A DNA stretch of 47,532 bases from Anaerotignum sp. (GTDB lineage Bacteria; Bacillota; Clostridia; Lachnospirales; Anaerotignaceae): contig JAHHTU010000016.1 of the NCBI GenBank assembly GCA_020024455.1, positions 1-47,532 of the forward strand. Direction: 5' to 3'. Of the stretch, positions 1 to 7,678 are shown piece by piece (positions within the stretch are counted from its first letter, which is position 1; each line of letters begins with the position of its first letter). The position numbers and the translations under genes were made by a program. The notes under the pieces were generated by a model that searched no databases, was not told the origin of the DNA, and saw only the letters and a list, made by a program, of their open reading frames with translations.

Positions 1-61
1 CCAAGTGGTAAGGCAAAGGTCTGCAACACCTCTATCCCCGGTTCAAATCCGGGTGACGCCT
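1..61 (+). tRNA. tRNA-Cys (GCA), 5' end cut off by the window
   Basis: The T-arm is complete (stem CCCGG/CCGGG at 37-41 and 49-53, loop TTCAAAT). It is followed by the 3' acceptor strand TGACGCC (54-60) and a discriminator T at 61. The anticodon loop CTGCAAC (21-27) carries GCA at 23-25, which reads Cys codons. The first part of the acceptor stem and D-arm lies outside the window. CCA is not encoded, so it must be added by a nucleotidyltransferase. Confidence 0.93.
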
Positions 62-72
62 TTTTGAAAAGA

Positions 73-99
73 AGCACAGAGAAAATCTGTGCTTTTTTT
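73..99 (+). terminator. Intrinsic terminator after tRNA-Cys
   Basis: An 8-bp stem AGCACAGA/TCTGTGCT (73-80 and 86-93) with a GAAAA loop is followed by six T residues. It lies 12 nt after the tRNA. Confidence 0.9.
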
Positions 100-160
100 G
101 TTCTGTTTTTTTCTTTGTTTCCATAAGCTGAAATAAAGGTACTCAATGGGGGGAGGCAAA

Positions 161-625
161 ATGTCTGTTTCTTTTTGGACGATATTTTGTTTGGTATATG
201 GTGTATATGCGGCATTGCAAAGAAAAAATACCAGATGTGCATTATGTGTAAATGGGATATTGGCAGGTTTTGTGGTATCTTTTTTTTGTTTATATTTTTT
301 ACCGGCTGTATTTGCAAAAGGGATTTTTTATGTGACGGCAGCCGGTGTTTTGGCAGGTGTTGCATTGGGAACTGTCATCGAAAAACGCTATCCAAGATGG
401 GGATACTGTATTTGCTTTTTTATGGCAGGCATCATATGGGGGATTACCAAGGGTTTAGAACAGTGTGACAATATGATGGCAGTATTTGGCGGCTTATTGG
501 GTGGCAGTTGTTTATATTTATCTTGTGCTGTTGTGTTACCTGAGGACACAAAAGAAGGCATATGGCTGGGATTAGGTGGTATATTGGGCTTTTGGTTCGG
601 TGTGTGGTTTGGATTTTTCGCATAA
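161..625 (+). CDS. Small multi-pass membrane protein of unknown function
   Basis: I do not recognise the family. The 154-aa product is almost entirely hydrophobic, with about five membrane-spanning stretches and short loops, and Gly-rich helices near the C-terminus (GGLLGGS, GLGGILGFWFG). The ATG at 161 is chosen because the run GGGGGGAGG (148-156) is an ideal ribosome binding site for it. The in-frame ATG at 146 overlaps that site and has none of its own. The gene stands alone between the tRNA terminator and the glgP promoter. The length and pattern suggest a small integral membrane protein; no catalytic motif is visible. Confidence 0.7.
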   Translation: MSVSFWTIFCLVYGVYAALQRKNTRCALCVNGILAGFVVSFFCLYFLPAVFAKGIFYVTAAGVLAGVALGTVIEKRYPRWGYCICFFMAGIIWGITKGLEQCDNMMAVFGGLLGGSCLYLSCAVVLPEDTKEGIWLGLGGILGFWFGVWFGFFA

Positions 626-641
626 AATATATATGGATTGT

Positions 642-671
642 TTGCCAAAAGGAATATTTTTATGGTATAGT
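642..671 (+). promoter_or_regulatory. Probable sigma-A promoter of glycogen phosphorylase
   Basis: TTGCCA (642-647) and TATAGT (666-671) are separated by 18 nt, about 35 nt upstream of the glgP start. Confidence 0.5.
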
Positions 672-706
672 GAAAATACAGTTGAAAATATACGGGGGAA
701 TGAAAC

Positions 707-3154
707 ATGAATATGTGTATAGAAAAACAAGAGCTAAAAGAAATGATACAAGAAACAGTCAAAACACTGTATCGAAAACCATTGACAGCAGCAACAGCAG
801 AAGAAATTTATCAGGCAAGTGTGTTTGCTGTGCGTGATGTGATTACAGATAAATGGATACAGACACATGATACATACAATAAAGAAGATGTCAAAGTGGT
901 GTACTATTTATCTATGGAATTTCTGATGGGAAGATTCTTCGGTAACAGCCTCATCAATTTACAAATGTATGATGAAGTGAAGGAAGTATTGCAAGAATTG
1001 GGCGTAGATGATAACATGGTGGAAGATGCAGAACCAGACCCCGGATTGGGAAATGGCGGTTTGGGACGTTTGGCGGCTTGTTTCTTGGATTCCTTATCTA
1101 CATTGGAATTACCTGCATATGGTTGCGGTATTCGTTATCATTATGGTATTTTTGAGCAAAAACTGGAAAATGGATATCAGGTGGAAGTGCCAGATAACTG
1201 GTTGGAAAATGGTGACCCTTGGGGGATTAAAAGAAATGAATATGCAGTGGAAGTCAAATTCGGCGGACACGTGCGTGCGGTGCCAAAAGAAGATGGTGCT
1301 TATCGCTTTGTGCAGGAGGACTATCAGTCTGTGATTGCAGTGCCATATGATTATCCTGTGATGGGATATGGCAACAATACCGTAAATACACTGCGTTTAT
1401 GGGAAGCAAGACCAAAAAATAAATTGGATTTGAAATTTTTTAATGAAGGGAATTATCAAAAAGCGGCAGAAGAAGAAGTTTTGGCAAATTCTTTGACCGA
1501 TGTGTTATATCCCGCAGATGAACATATACAAGGGAAAGAGTTACGGTTGCGTCAGCAATATTTCTTTATTTCTGCTACCGTACAGCGTGTGGTACAACGG
1601 TTTCAGGAAAAACATACAGATTTTCATGAACTGCCAAACAAAGTGGCATTTCAGCTCAATGATACACACCCTACGGTTGCTGTGGCAGAATTGATGCGTG
1701 TATTGGTAGATGACAACGATGTACCTTGGGATGATGCTTGGGAAATTACAAAAAAAGTTTGTGCATATACCAATCATACCATTATGTCGGAAGCATTGGA
1801 AAAGTGGCCGATGGAATTGTTCAGCAGATTATTGCCACGTATTTATCAGATTGTGGAAGAAATTAACCGTCGTTACTGTTTGGAATTGCAGCAAAAATAT
1901 GGCGAAAATCCGGAAAAAATCCGCAATATGGCAATCATTGCAGATGGACAAATTCGTATGGCATATTTGGCGATTGTGGGCAGTCATTCTGTCAATGGGG
2001 TGGCAGCGTTACACACAGAAATATTGAAAAATCAAGAATTGAAAGATTTTTATGAATTATATCCAGAAAAATTTAACAACAAGACAAACGGGATTACACA
2101 AAGAAGATGGTTGTTGCACGCAAATCAAGGACTGGCAAAATTGGTTACAGAAACCATCGGAGATGATTGGATTACCAATTTGACAAAATTGGAAAAATTA
2201 TTGCCTTATGCAGAAGATGCAACATTCTGTCAACGTTTTATGGAAATCAAAAAACAAAATAAAAAAGCACTGGCAGCATATATACAAGAAACAAAAGGGA
2301 TTACCGTCAATCCGGACAGTATTTTTGATATACAGGTGAAACGTTTGCATGAATACAAGCGGCAATTATTGAATATATTGCATATCATTGGATTGTATAA
2401 TCAGTTAAAAATGAATCCTGCCATGGATATGATACCCAGAACGTTTATATTTGGGGCAAAAGCAGCTGCCGGATATCGTCGTGCCAAATTGATTATCAAA
2501 TTGATTAACGCTGTCGCAGACGTAGTCAACAACGATGAAACCATTGGTGGAAAAATCAAAGTGGTATTTTTGGAAAATTATCGTGTTTCATTGGCAGAAC
2601 GCCTCATTCCTGCCGCAGATGTGAGTGAACAAATTTCCACAGCGGGCAAAGAGGCTTCCGGTACCGGTAATATGAAATTTATGCTCAATGGTGCGTTGAC
2701 CGTTGGCACTATGGACGGGGCAAATGTGGAAATATTTGAAGAAGTGGGCAAAGAGAATATCTTTATATTTGGTATGTCCGCAGAGGAAGTACAGCAAAAA
2801 TATCAAGGATACTACGACCCTTGGTCTATTTATAACATGAACCAAGAAGTGCGTATGGCTTTGACCAGCTTGATTGATGGTACATTCGATAAAGATACGG
2901 ATTTGTTCCGTGAATTGTATGATGCCCTGTTAAATGGCTATGATGGAAAAGCCGATGCATATTTTGTATTGCAGGATTATGCTGATTATGCAAGAGCACA
3001 CAGAGAAATTGATGCCGCATATCGTGACGAAAAGGCATGGGCAAAAATGGCAATTATCAATGTGGCAAAAAGTGGGAAATTTTCCAGTGACAGAACCATT
3101 CAACAATATGCCGATGAAATTTGGCATTTGCAACCGGTGCATATTACCGAATAA
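707..3154 (+). CDS. glgP: Glycogen/maltodextrin phosphorylase
   Basis: This PLP-dependent cytoplasmic enzyme releases glucose-1-phosphate from the non-reducing ends of alpha-1,4-glucans such as glycogen. The 815-aa length is normal for the GT35 family. The signature around EASGTGNMKF is intact, with the PLP-binding lysine at about residue 657, and the substrate-region motif GNGGLGRLAACFLDS is present near residue 115. The ATG at 707 follows GGGGGAA with a 6-nt gap. The gene is monocistronic, with its own promoter and a strong shared terminator. It sits apart from other glycogen genes, so whether it serves stored glycogen or imported maltodextrin cannot be told here. Confidence 0.97.
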   Translation: MNMCIEKQELKEMIQETVKTLYRKPLTAATAEEIYQASVFAVRDVITDKWIQTHDTYNKEDVKVVYYLSMEFLMGRFFGNSLINLQMYDEVKEVLQELGVDDNMVEDAEPDPGLGNGGLGRLAACFLDSLSTLELPAYGCGIRYHYGIFEQKLENGYQVEVPDNWLENGDPWGIKRNEYAVEVKFGGHVRAVPKEDGAYRFVQEDYQSVIAVPYDYPVMGYGNNTVNTLRLWEARPKNKLDLKFFNEGNYQKAAEEEVLANSLTDVLYPADEHIQGKELRLRQQYFFISATVQRVVQRFQEKHTDFHELPNKVAFQLNDTHPTVAVAELMRVLVDDNDVPWDDAWEITKKVCAYTNHTIMSEALEKWPMELFSRLLPRIYQIVEEINRRYCLELQQKYGENPEKIRNMAIIADGQIRMAYLAIVGSHSVNGVAALHTEILKNQELKDFYELYPEKFNNKTNGITQRRWLLHANQGLAKLVTETIGDDWITNLTKLEKLLPYAEDATFCQRFMEIKKQNKKALAAYIQETKGITVNPDSIFDIQVKRLHEYKRQLLNILHIIGLYNQLKMNPAMDMIPRTFIFGAKAAAGYRRAKLIIKLINAVADVVNNDETIGGKIKVVFLENYRVSLAERLIPAADVSEQISTAGKEASGTGNMKFMLNGALTVGTMDGANVEIFEEVGKENIFIFGMSAEEVQQKYQGYYDPWSIYNMNQEVRMALTSLIDGTFDKDTDLFRELYDALLNGYDGKADAYFVLQDYADYARAHREIDAAYRDEKAWAKMAIINVAKSGKFSSDRTIQQYADEIWHLQPVHITE

Positions 3155-3155
3155 T

Positions 3156-3190
3156 AAAAAGAGCTTGATAGAAACTATCAAGCTCTTTTT
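3156..3190. terminator. Bidirectional terminator shared by glgP and lepB
   Basis: A 16-bp perfect stem, AAAAAGAGCTTGATAG with its complement (3156-3171 and 3175-3190), has a 3-nt AAA loop. A-tracts and T-tracts at the two ends let it work for both convergent genes. The lepB stop codon lies in its last bases. Confidence 0.92.
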
Positions 3191-3674
3191 ATGTGAATGG
3201 AAATAAACGAAACAAAACTTTTGCTTTCAAATCTTTTTGTGATATGACACCCATATGACGGCTGTCAAAGCTGCTTTCCCGATGGTCACCCAACACAAAA
3301 ACGGTATCTTTTGGCACGATGATATCCACAGCACCTGTGGTTTTGGTGCTTGTGTAATCTTCTTTTAACAAAGTGCCATTACGCTTGACACCGTCTGCAC
3401 CGATTTCGATATGGTCGCCGGCTGTGCCAATGATGCGTTTGAGTACGGTGTGTTTGCCATCTTTGTCAAAATAATCAAATATGACAACATCGCCATGTGT
3501 ATAGCTTTGGAATATAGCAGAAAGTCGATTGATACAGATGATATCTTTGTTGCGATATGTGGGTTCCATGGAACTGCCTGTAAGCTGTATGGGCCAACAC
3601 AAAAGATATAATGTGCATACGATGATAGCTGCACGCAATAGGACGTTTCCCCAATCTTTGATTTTTGATTGCAA
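3189..3674 (-). CDS. lepB: Signal peptidase I
   Basis: This membrane serine protease removes signal peptides from exported preproteins. The order is one N-terminal membrane anchor (about residues 8-28), the nucleophile box TGSSMEPTY, the general-base lysine in VLKRIIGTAGD, and the C-terminal box VLGDHRESSFDSRHMG. All catalytic elements are intact in 161 aa. The open frame runs on upstream to 3869, but a good promoter at 3736-3764 would start the message near 3729. The only start behind an AAGGGGA site downstream of that is the TTG at 3674. The upstream extension also overlaps the DUF6472 gene, so I reject it. Confidence 0.9.
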   Translation of the reverse strand: MQSKIKDWGNVLLRAAIIVCTLYLLCWPIQLTGSSMEPTYRNKDIICINRLSAIFQSYTHGDVVIFDYFDKDGKHTVLKRIIGTAGDHIEIGADGVKRNGTLLKEDYTSTKTTGAVDIIVPKDTVFVLGDHRESSFDSRHMGVISQKDLKAKVLFRLFPFT

Positions 3675-3735
3675 TATACTGTTCCCCTTTGGCTGACAAT
3701 TTCGGACAAAATTTCTCAAAAATTTCCGTATATTT

Positions 3736-3764
3736 AGTATACGGTGTTTGAAAAAAACAAGCAA
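3736..3764 (-). promoter_or_regulatory. Sigma-A promoter of lepB
   Basis: On the minus strand, TTGCTT (3764-3759), a 17-nt spacer and TATACT (3741-3736). The predicted start lies near 3729, giving a leader of about 55 nt to the TTG start. Confidence 0.7.
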
Positions 3765-3807
3765 GGAGAAATTGCATAATTTTGGCTGGTATTTTTTAGA
3801 AATTCGT

Positions 3808-3984
3808 TTACATTTGGCGGCGGACGGTTGCATATTCATCGTCCAAACGATAATAGGGACAGTTGGCAAAACGGTCTGTCAGAAAACGTTCCATTTCGTC
3901 CTCATCAAGAGATACCCCGCAATAATATTCGTCATAGCTTTCGTCATATTGATAATACAAACAAGTGTCACATTGAGATTTCAT
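3808..3984 (-). CDS. DUF6472-like small Cys/Tyr-rich protein
   Basis: A 58-aa ORF begins at an ATG 7 nt after AAAGGAGG. It contains the pattern C-D-T-C-L-Y-Y-Q-Y-D-E near the N-terminus, a Tyr-rich YDEYYC stretch, the acidic segment LDEDEMERF and a final CPYY. Four cysteines in CxxC and spaced pairs suggest a small metal-binding or redox-sensitive protein, but no function is known to me. I recognise the layout as the DUF6472 family, short proteins widespread in Clostridia. It has its own promoter and is followed by lepB, which has a separate promoter. Confidence 0.8.
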   Translation of the reverse strand: MKSQCDTCLYYQYDESYDEYYCGVSLDEDEMERFLTDRFANCPYYRLDDEYATVRRQM

Positions 3985-4014
3985 GTGTTTGCCTCCTTTC
4001 TCATCTTATGGACT

Positions 4015-4043
4015 ATGATAAAAGTATTTTTGAAAATTGGCAA
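4015..4043 (-). promoter_or_regulatory. Sigma-A promoter of the DUF6472 gene
   Basis: On the minus strand, TTGCCA (4043-4038), a 17-nt spacer and TATCAT (4020-4015), about 30 nt before the ATG. It lies next to the palindromes upstream of the divergent arsR gene. Confidence 0.65.
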
Positions 4044-4051
4044 TAGGAAAA

Positions 4052-4075
4052 ACATTTAGATAATTATCAAAATGT
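4052..4075. promoter_or_regulatory. Imperfect palindrome, candidate ArsR operator 1
   Basis: ACATTT and AAATGT arms flank a self-complementary ATAATTAT core. The site lies between the divergent DUF6472 and arsR promoters and shares the half-site ATTTAGA with the second palindrome. Confidence 0.5.
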
Positions 4076-4077
4076 GA

Positions 4078-4106
4078 TTAACAAAAACAAAAAAACATTG
4101 TATTTT
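4078..4106 (+). promoter_or_regulatory. Probable promoter of the arsR-sdpI operon
   Basis: TTAACA (4078-4083), 17 nt, TATTTT (4101-4106), immediately followed by the palindrome at 4109. This is the usual layout of an autorepressed ArsR-family gene. Confidence 0.5.
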
Positions 4107-4108
4107 AT

Positions 4109-4128
4109 ATTTAGACAAATATCTAAAT
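4109..4128. promoter_or_regulatory. Perfect inverted repeat, candidate ArsR operator 2
   Basis: ATTTAGA-N6-TCTAAAT, a 7-bp arm dyad ending at the start of the ribosome binding site. A repressor bound here would cover the predicted start of transcription. Confidence 0.65.
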
Positions 4129-4145
4129 GAAAGGAGTGCTTTCTG

Positions 4146-4487
4146 TTGGGGATACAGGAAACTTGGAAAGCCATGAGCGATGCCACCAGACGGCAGATTT
4201 TGATGATTTTGAAGGAAAAACCTTTGACTGCGGGGGAAATTGCAAGTCATTTTCAAATGACAAATGCCACCATATCACACCATTTGTCTGTACTGAAAGA
4301 GGCAGAATTGATTAGCGACAACAAAAAGGGAAAATATATTTACTATGAATTAAACCTTTCTGTTTTGGACGAAGTGATGGGCTTTATGATGGCATTGAAA
4401 GGAGGAAACAAACATGAAACCAAAAACAATATTGATTGTGTTGTTGAGCATACTTCCAACATTGATGGTACTGGCAGTATACAGTAA
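4146..4487 (+). CDS. ArsR/SdpR-family transcriptional repressor
   Basis: The first ~85 residues form a winged helix-turn-helix typical of the SdpR branch: WKAMSDATRRQILMIL, then TAGEIASHFQMTNATISHHLSVLKEAELI, then the wing DNKKGKYIYYEL. There are no cysteine pairs of metal-sensing ArsR proteins, so it probably senses a partner protein. The start is a TTG at 4146, 8 nt after AAAGGAGTG; the ATG at 4173 would remove helix 1. The 3' part overlaps the next gene by 74 nt in another frame, so the two are translationally linked. The last ~30 residues lie in that overlap and look unlike the family. Confidence 0.88.
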   Translation: MGIQETWKAMSDATRRQILMILKEKPLTAGEIASHFQMTNATISHHLSVLKEAELISDNKKGKYIYYELNLSVLDEVMGFMMALKGGNKHETKNNIDCVVEHTSNIDGTGSIQ

Positions 4488-5067
4488 ATTGCCTGCACAG
4501 GTACCGCTGGAATGGGGTATAGATGGAACGATTGTGCGATATGGTGCAAAGTATCAGTTGTTTTTTGTGGCAGGATTGAATATCCTCTTTGGTGTGTTGA
4601 TGCCCATATTGCCCAAAATAGACCCCAAAAGACACAACTATGCACGATTTGAAACAACATATACCACCATACGGCTTTTGTTGCTGTTGTTTATGAGTAT
4701 GATGGTTGGAATTTCTTTGGTGGAAAGTTTGTATCCCAACACGATTGCCATTGGTAAAGTGATGTTTGCAATGATTGGGGTTTTGTTGGTATTGATGGGC
4801 AATCAAATGCCAAAAATAAAATCCAACTTTTTTATGGGGATTAAAACGCCTTGGGCATTGTCTGATGAAACAGTATGGAACAAAACACAAAGACTGGGTG
4901 GAAGATTGTTTGTATTTGGCGGGCTATGGCTTGTGGTTTCCTGTTTTCTTGTTGCAAAACAGACCATACTGTTTTGGGTGTGCATGGCGGTGGTGTGTGT
5001 AATTTGTGTCGTTCCGACGGTGATGTCGTATATTTGGTATCAAAGAGTACAACACACACAAGAATAA
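4414..5067 (+). CDS. SdpI-family membrane protein (DUF1648 plus SdpI domains)
   Basis: The 217-aa product has about six membrane segments. The N-terminal part matches the DUF1648 pattern (LPAQVPLEWGIDGTIVRYG). The C-terminal part matches the SdpI pattern (FFMGIKTPWALSDETVWNKT). In Bacillus subtilis SdpI gives immunity to the SdpC toxin and sequesters the repressor SdpR at the membrane. The ArsR-SdpI order and overlap here suggest the same signalling logic. No toxin gene is present in the window, so it may be an orphan immunity or envelope-stress protein. The ATG follows AAAGGAGG. Confidence 0.9.
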   Translation: MKPKTILIVLLSILPTLMVLAVYSKLPAQVPLEWGIDGTIVRYGAKYQLFFVAGLNILFGVLMPILPKIDPKRHNYARFETTYTTIRLLLLLFMSMMVGISLVESLYPNTIAIGKVMFAMIGVLLVLMGNQMPKIKSNFFMGIKTPWALSDETVWNKTQRLGGRLFVFGGLWLVVSCFLVAKQTILFWVCMAVVCVICVVPTVMSYIWYQRVQHTQE

Positions 5068-5142
5068 ATACCAATAAAAATACTAGGAATTATCTGTTTT
5101 TAAGAAAAATCAACGAATTTCGCACAGATTTCTTTGAAATGA

Positions 5143-5171
5143 TTGACGATTTTTTCGGAAAAAGATATAAT
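5143..5171 (+). promoter_or_regulatory. Strong sigma-A promoter upstream of the pyrophosphatase gene
   Basis: TTGACG (5143-5148), 17-nt spacer, perfect TATAAT (5166-5171). The predicted start lies near 5178, giving a leader of about 77 nt. Confidence 0.85.
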
Positions 5172-5196
5172 TAGGACGCTTAGAAGCAATCAATCG

Positions 5197-5219
5197 GACG
5201 CTTTAAGCGTCTTTTCTTT
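5197..5219 (+). terminator. Terminator-like hairpin in the pyrophosphatase leader
   Basis: GACGCT/AGCGTC (5197-5211) is followed by TTTTCTTT. The hairpin lies between the promoter and the ribosome binding site. A second copy of GACGCTT occurs at 5175-5181, at the predicted start of transcription. It could be an attenuator, or an upstream terminator bypassed by the promoter. Confidence 0.45.
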
Positions 5220-5254
5220 ATAGGATATATGGGAAAAAGGAAGGAGAATTTAGA

Positions 5255-6892
5255 ATGGATAGAAAAAAAGATATTTTTGTGATTGGGCATAAAAACCCGG
5301 ATACAGACTCTATTTGCTCTGCGATTGCATATGCAAATTTGAAAAATCAAATTTCAGAAGAAAATTATGTACCAAAACGTGCGGGTGATGTCAGCAGTGA
5401 AACACAATATGTACTGGACTTTTTTGGTGTAGAGGCACCGCAATATATTTCACACGTAGGTACACAGGTCAAAGACGTATTCATCAAACCAACCATGGGC
5501 TTGTCCAAAGAAATTTCTTTGAAAAATGCATGGACGATTATGCGTGATATGGAAGAATCTACGATGCCTGTGGTAGCAAACGGAAAATTGGAAGGCATTA
5601 TTTCTGTCAAAGATATTGCAACTGCAAATATGGACGTATATGAAACCAGAATATTATCATTGTCCAAAACAAAATATAAAAATATTTTGGAAGCCATTGA
5701 TGGGAAAATGATTGTGGGAAGTCCCGAAGATATCGTTTGCGAAGGCGGTAAAATCTTGATTGGGGCAGCAAATCCTGAATTGATGGAAACCTATTTGGAA
5801 AAAGGCGATATTGTATTGACAGGGAACCGTTATGAATCCCAACTGTGTGCCATTGAAGGCAACATTGGCTGTTTGGTGGTATGTATGGGTGCAGATGTGA
5901 CAGAAAGCATTCAAGCATTGGCAAAAGAAAAAGGTTGTGTTGTGATTAGCACACCACATGATACTTACATGACAGCAAGACTGATTAGCCAAAGCACACC
6001 ATTGGAATATTTCATGAGAAAAGAAAAATTGGTGACATTCAATATGGAGGACTTTATCACAGACATTAAAGAAACCATGGCAAAAATCCGCCATCGTGAT
6101 TTCCCTGTGATGGACGATGCAGGCAATTACAAAGGTATGTTGTCCAGACGTTCTTTATTGGATATGGACAACAAAAAAATTATTATGGTAGACCATAATG
6201 AAAAAACACAGGCAGTAGATGGGATTGAAGAAGCGGAAGTTTTGGAAATTATTGACCATCACCGTTTGGGTACCATGCAAACCACAACACCTGTGTATTT
6301 CCGTAACCAGCCCGTGGGTTGTACTTCTACGATTGTGTATAATATGTATGTGGAAAATGGTGTGGAAATTCCAAAACAAATGGCAGGGTTGATGTGTTCT
6401 GCAATATTGTCTGACACATTGATGTTCCGTTCTCCGACTTGCACACCCGTAGACCAGAAAGCCGCAGAAGCATTGGCAGCAATTGCAGGCATTGACATTC
6501 GGGAACACGCAGAAAATATGTTCCGTGCAGGCAGTAACTTAGCAGGCAAAACACCAAAAGAAATTTTCTACCAAGATTTCAAAAAATTCAGTGCAAACGG
6601 TTTGTCATTTGGGGCAGGGCAGATTTCTTCTTTGGATAAATCTTCTTTGGAAGAATTGCGTGGTCAGATTGCAGCATTTATGGCAGAACAAGGTACAGGC
6701 GATTTGGATATGTTGTTCTTCTTGTTGACAAATATCATTGAGGAATCCTCTGATTTGGTATTCTTTGGCGAAAATGCAAAAGAATTTGTGGAAAAAGCGT
6801 TTGGTGGTACTGCAACAGACACTTATATCCATTTGCCAGGTGTGGTATCCAGAAAGAAACAGTTTGTACCTTCTGTATTGCACGCACTGTAA
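5255..6892 (+). CDS. ppaC: Manganese-dependent (family II) inorganic pyrophosphatase with CBS/DRTGG regulatory insert
   Basis: This enzyme hydrolyses pyrophosphate to phosphate in the cytoplasm, pulling biosynthetic reactions forward. The DHH catalytic half starts with GHKNPDTDSI and continues after a regulatory insert with MVDHNE and EIIDHHRLG. The DHHA2 domain occupies the last ~120 residues. The insert (about residues 70-305) holds two CBS motifs and a DRTGG-type domain, so the protein is 545 aa instead of ~310. In characterised CBS-pyrophosphatases adenine nucleotides regulate activity through this insert. The ATG at 5255 follows AAGGAGAA. It is followed 15 nt later by truA and probably shares its transcript. 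Confidence 0.95.
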   Translation: MDRKKDIFVIGHKNPDTDSICSAIAYANLKNQISEENYVPKRAGDVSSETQYVLDFFGVEAPQYISHVGTQVKDVFIKPTMGLSKEISLKNAWTIMRDMEESTMPVVANGKLEGIISVKDIATANMDVYETRILSLSKTKYKNILEAIDGKMIVGSPEDIVCEGGKILIGAANPELMETYLEKGDIVLTGNRYESQLCAIEGNIGCLVVCMGADVTESIQALAKEKGCVVISTPHDTYMTARLISQSTPLEYFMRKEKLVTFNMEDFITDIKETMAKIRHRDFPVMDDAGNYKGMLSRRSLLDMDNKKIIMVDHNEKTQAVDGIEEAEVLEIIDHHRLGTMQTTTPVYFRNQPVGCTSTIVYNMYVENGVEIPKQMAGLMCSAILSDTLMFRSPTCTPVDQKAAEALAAIAGIDIREHAENMFRAGSNLAGKTPKEIFYQDFKKFSANGLSFGAGQISSLDKSSLEELRGQIAAFMAEQGTGDLDMLFFLLTNIIEESSDLVFFGENAKEFVEKAFGGTATDTYIHLPGVVSRKKQFVPSVLHAL

Positions 6893-6907
6893 TCATATAG
6901 GTGAACT

Positions 6908-7678
6908 ATGATGCAAAATTATAAAATGATATTGTGTTATGATGGTGGCAGATATGATGGTTGGCAAAAACAAGGCAACACCAACAACACCATACAAGCA
7001 AAATTAGAAGGTATTTTATCGGATTTGGCCGGTGTGCAGACAGAAGTCTTTGGCTCGGGCAGAACAGATGCAGGTACACACGCAAAAGGGCAGGTTGCCA
7101 ATTTCCGTATGGATTGGCACAAAGGCACACAAGCGTTACAACAGGCAATCAATCAAAAATTGCCGGAAGATATTGGTGTTTTGGCATTGGAAGAAGTAGA
7201 CGGGCGATTTCATGCCCGTTTACAAGCCAAGGCGAAACGATATGTGTATACGGTTTGGTTGGGTGATATGCCACCTGTGTTTGCAAGAAAATACAGCTTT
7301 TGGTGTAAAGATGGATTGGATATCGAAAAGATGAAACAAGCGGCGGCTGTTTTTGTTGGCACACATGATTTCAAGAGTTTTTGTGCCAATAAACGTATGA
7401 AGAAATCAACAATACGTACCATTTTTGACATTACCATCACACAAGAAGGGCAAAAAGTATGCTTTTCTTATACAGGGAATGGATTTTTGTATCAGATGGT
7501 GCGGATTTTGACAGGGACATTGATTGAAGTGGGAGAAGGCAAAAAAAGTGTGCAGGATATGGCGTGTATTTTGCAGGCACAGCAACGAGAACAAGCAGGT
7601 TTTACAGCACCCGCAAAAGGTTTGATGTTGGAGGAAGTGTTTTATGATACGAATTATGGATTTGAAATTGCCGATTGA
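6908..7678 (+). CDS. truA: tRNA pseudouridine(38-40) synthase TruA
   Basis: TruA isomerises uridines 38-40 in tRNA anticodon arms. The 256-aa length is normal. The catalytic aspartate lies in GSGRTDAGTHA (about residue 52), and the N-terminal CYDGGRYDGWQ and the SFCANKRMKKSTIRTI region are typical. A weak AGGTGA precedes a double ATG (6908, 6911); I use the first. It lies 15 nt after ppaC and overlaps the FAD protein gene by 35 nt, indicating one operon. Confidence 0.95.
   Translation: MMQNYKMILCYDGGRYDGWQKQGNTNNTIQAKLEGILSDLAGVQTEVFGSGRTDAGTHAKGQVANFRMDWHKGTQALQQAINQKLPEDIGVLALEEVDGRFHARLQAKAKRYVYTVWLGDMPPVFARKYSFWCKDGLDIEKMKQAAAVFVGTHDFKSFCANKRMKKSTIRTIFDITITQEGQKVCFSYTGNGFLYQMVRILTGTLIEVGEGKKSVQDMACILQAQQREQAGFTAPAKGLMLEEVFYDTNYGFEIAD

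Noticed and set aside
3675..3869. N-terminal extension of signal peptidase I
   Set aside because: It overlaps the DUF6472 gene and its predicted promoter lies inside; the TTG at 3674 has the only good binding site.
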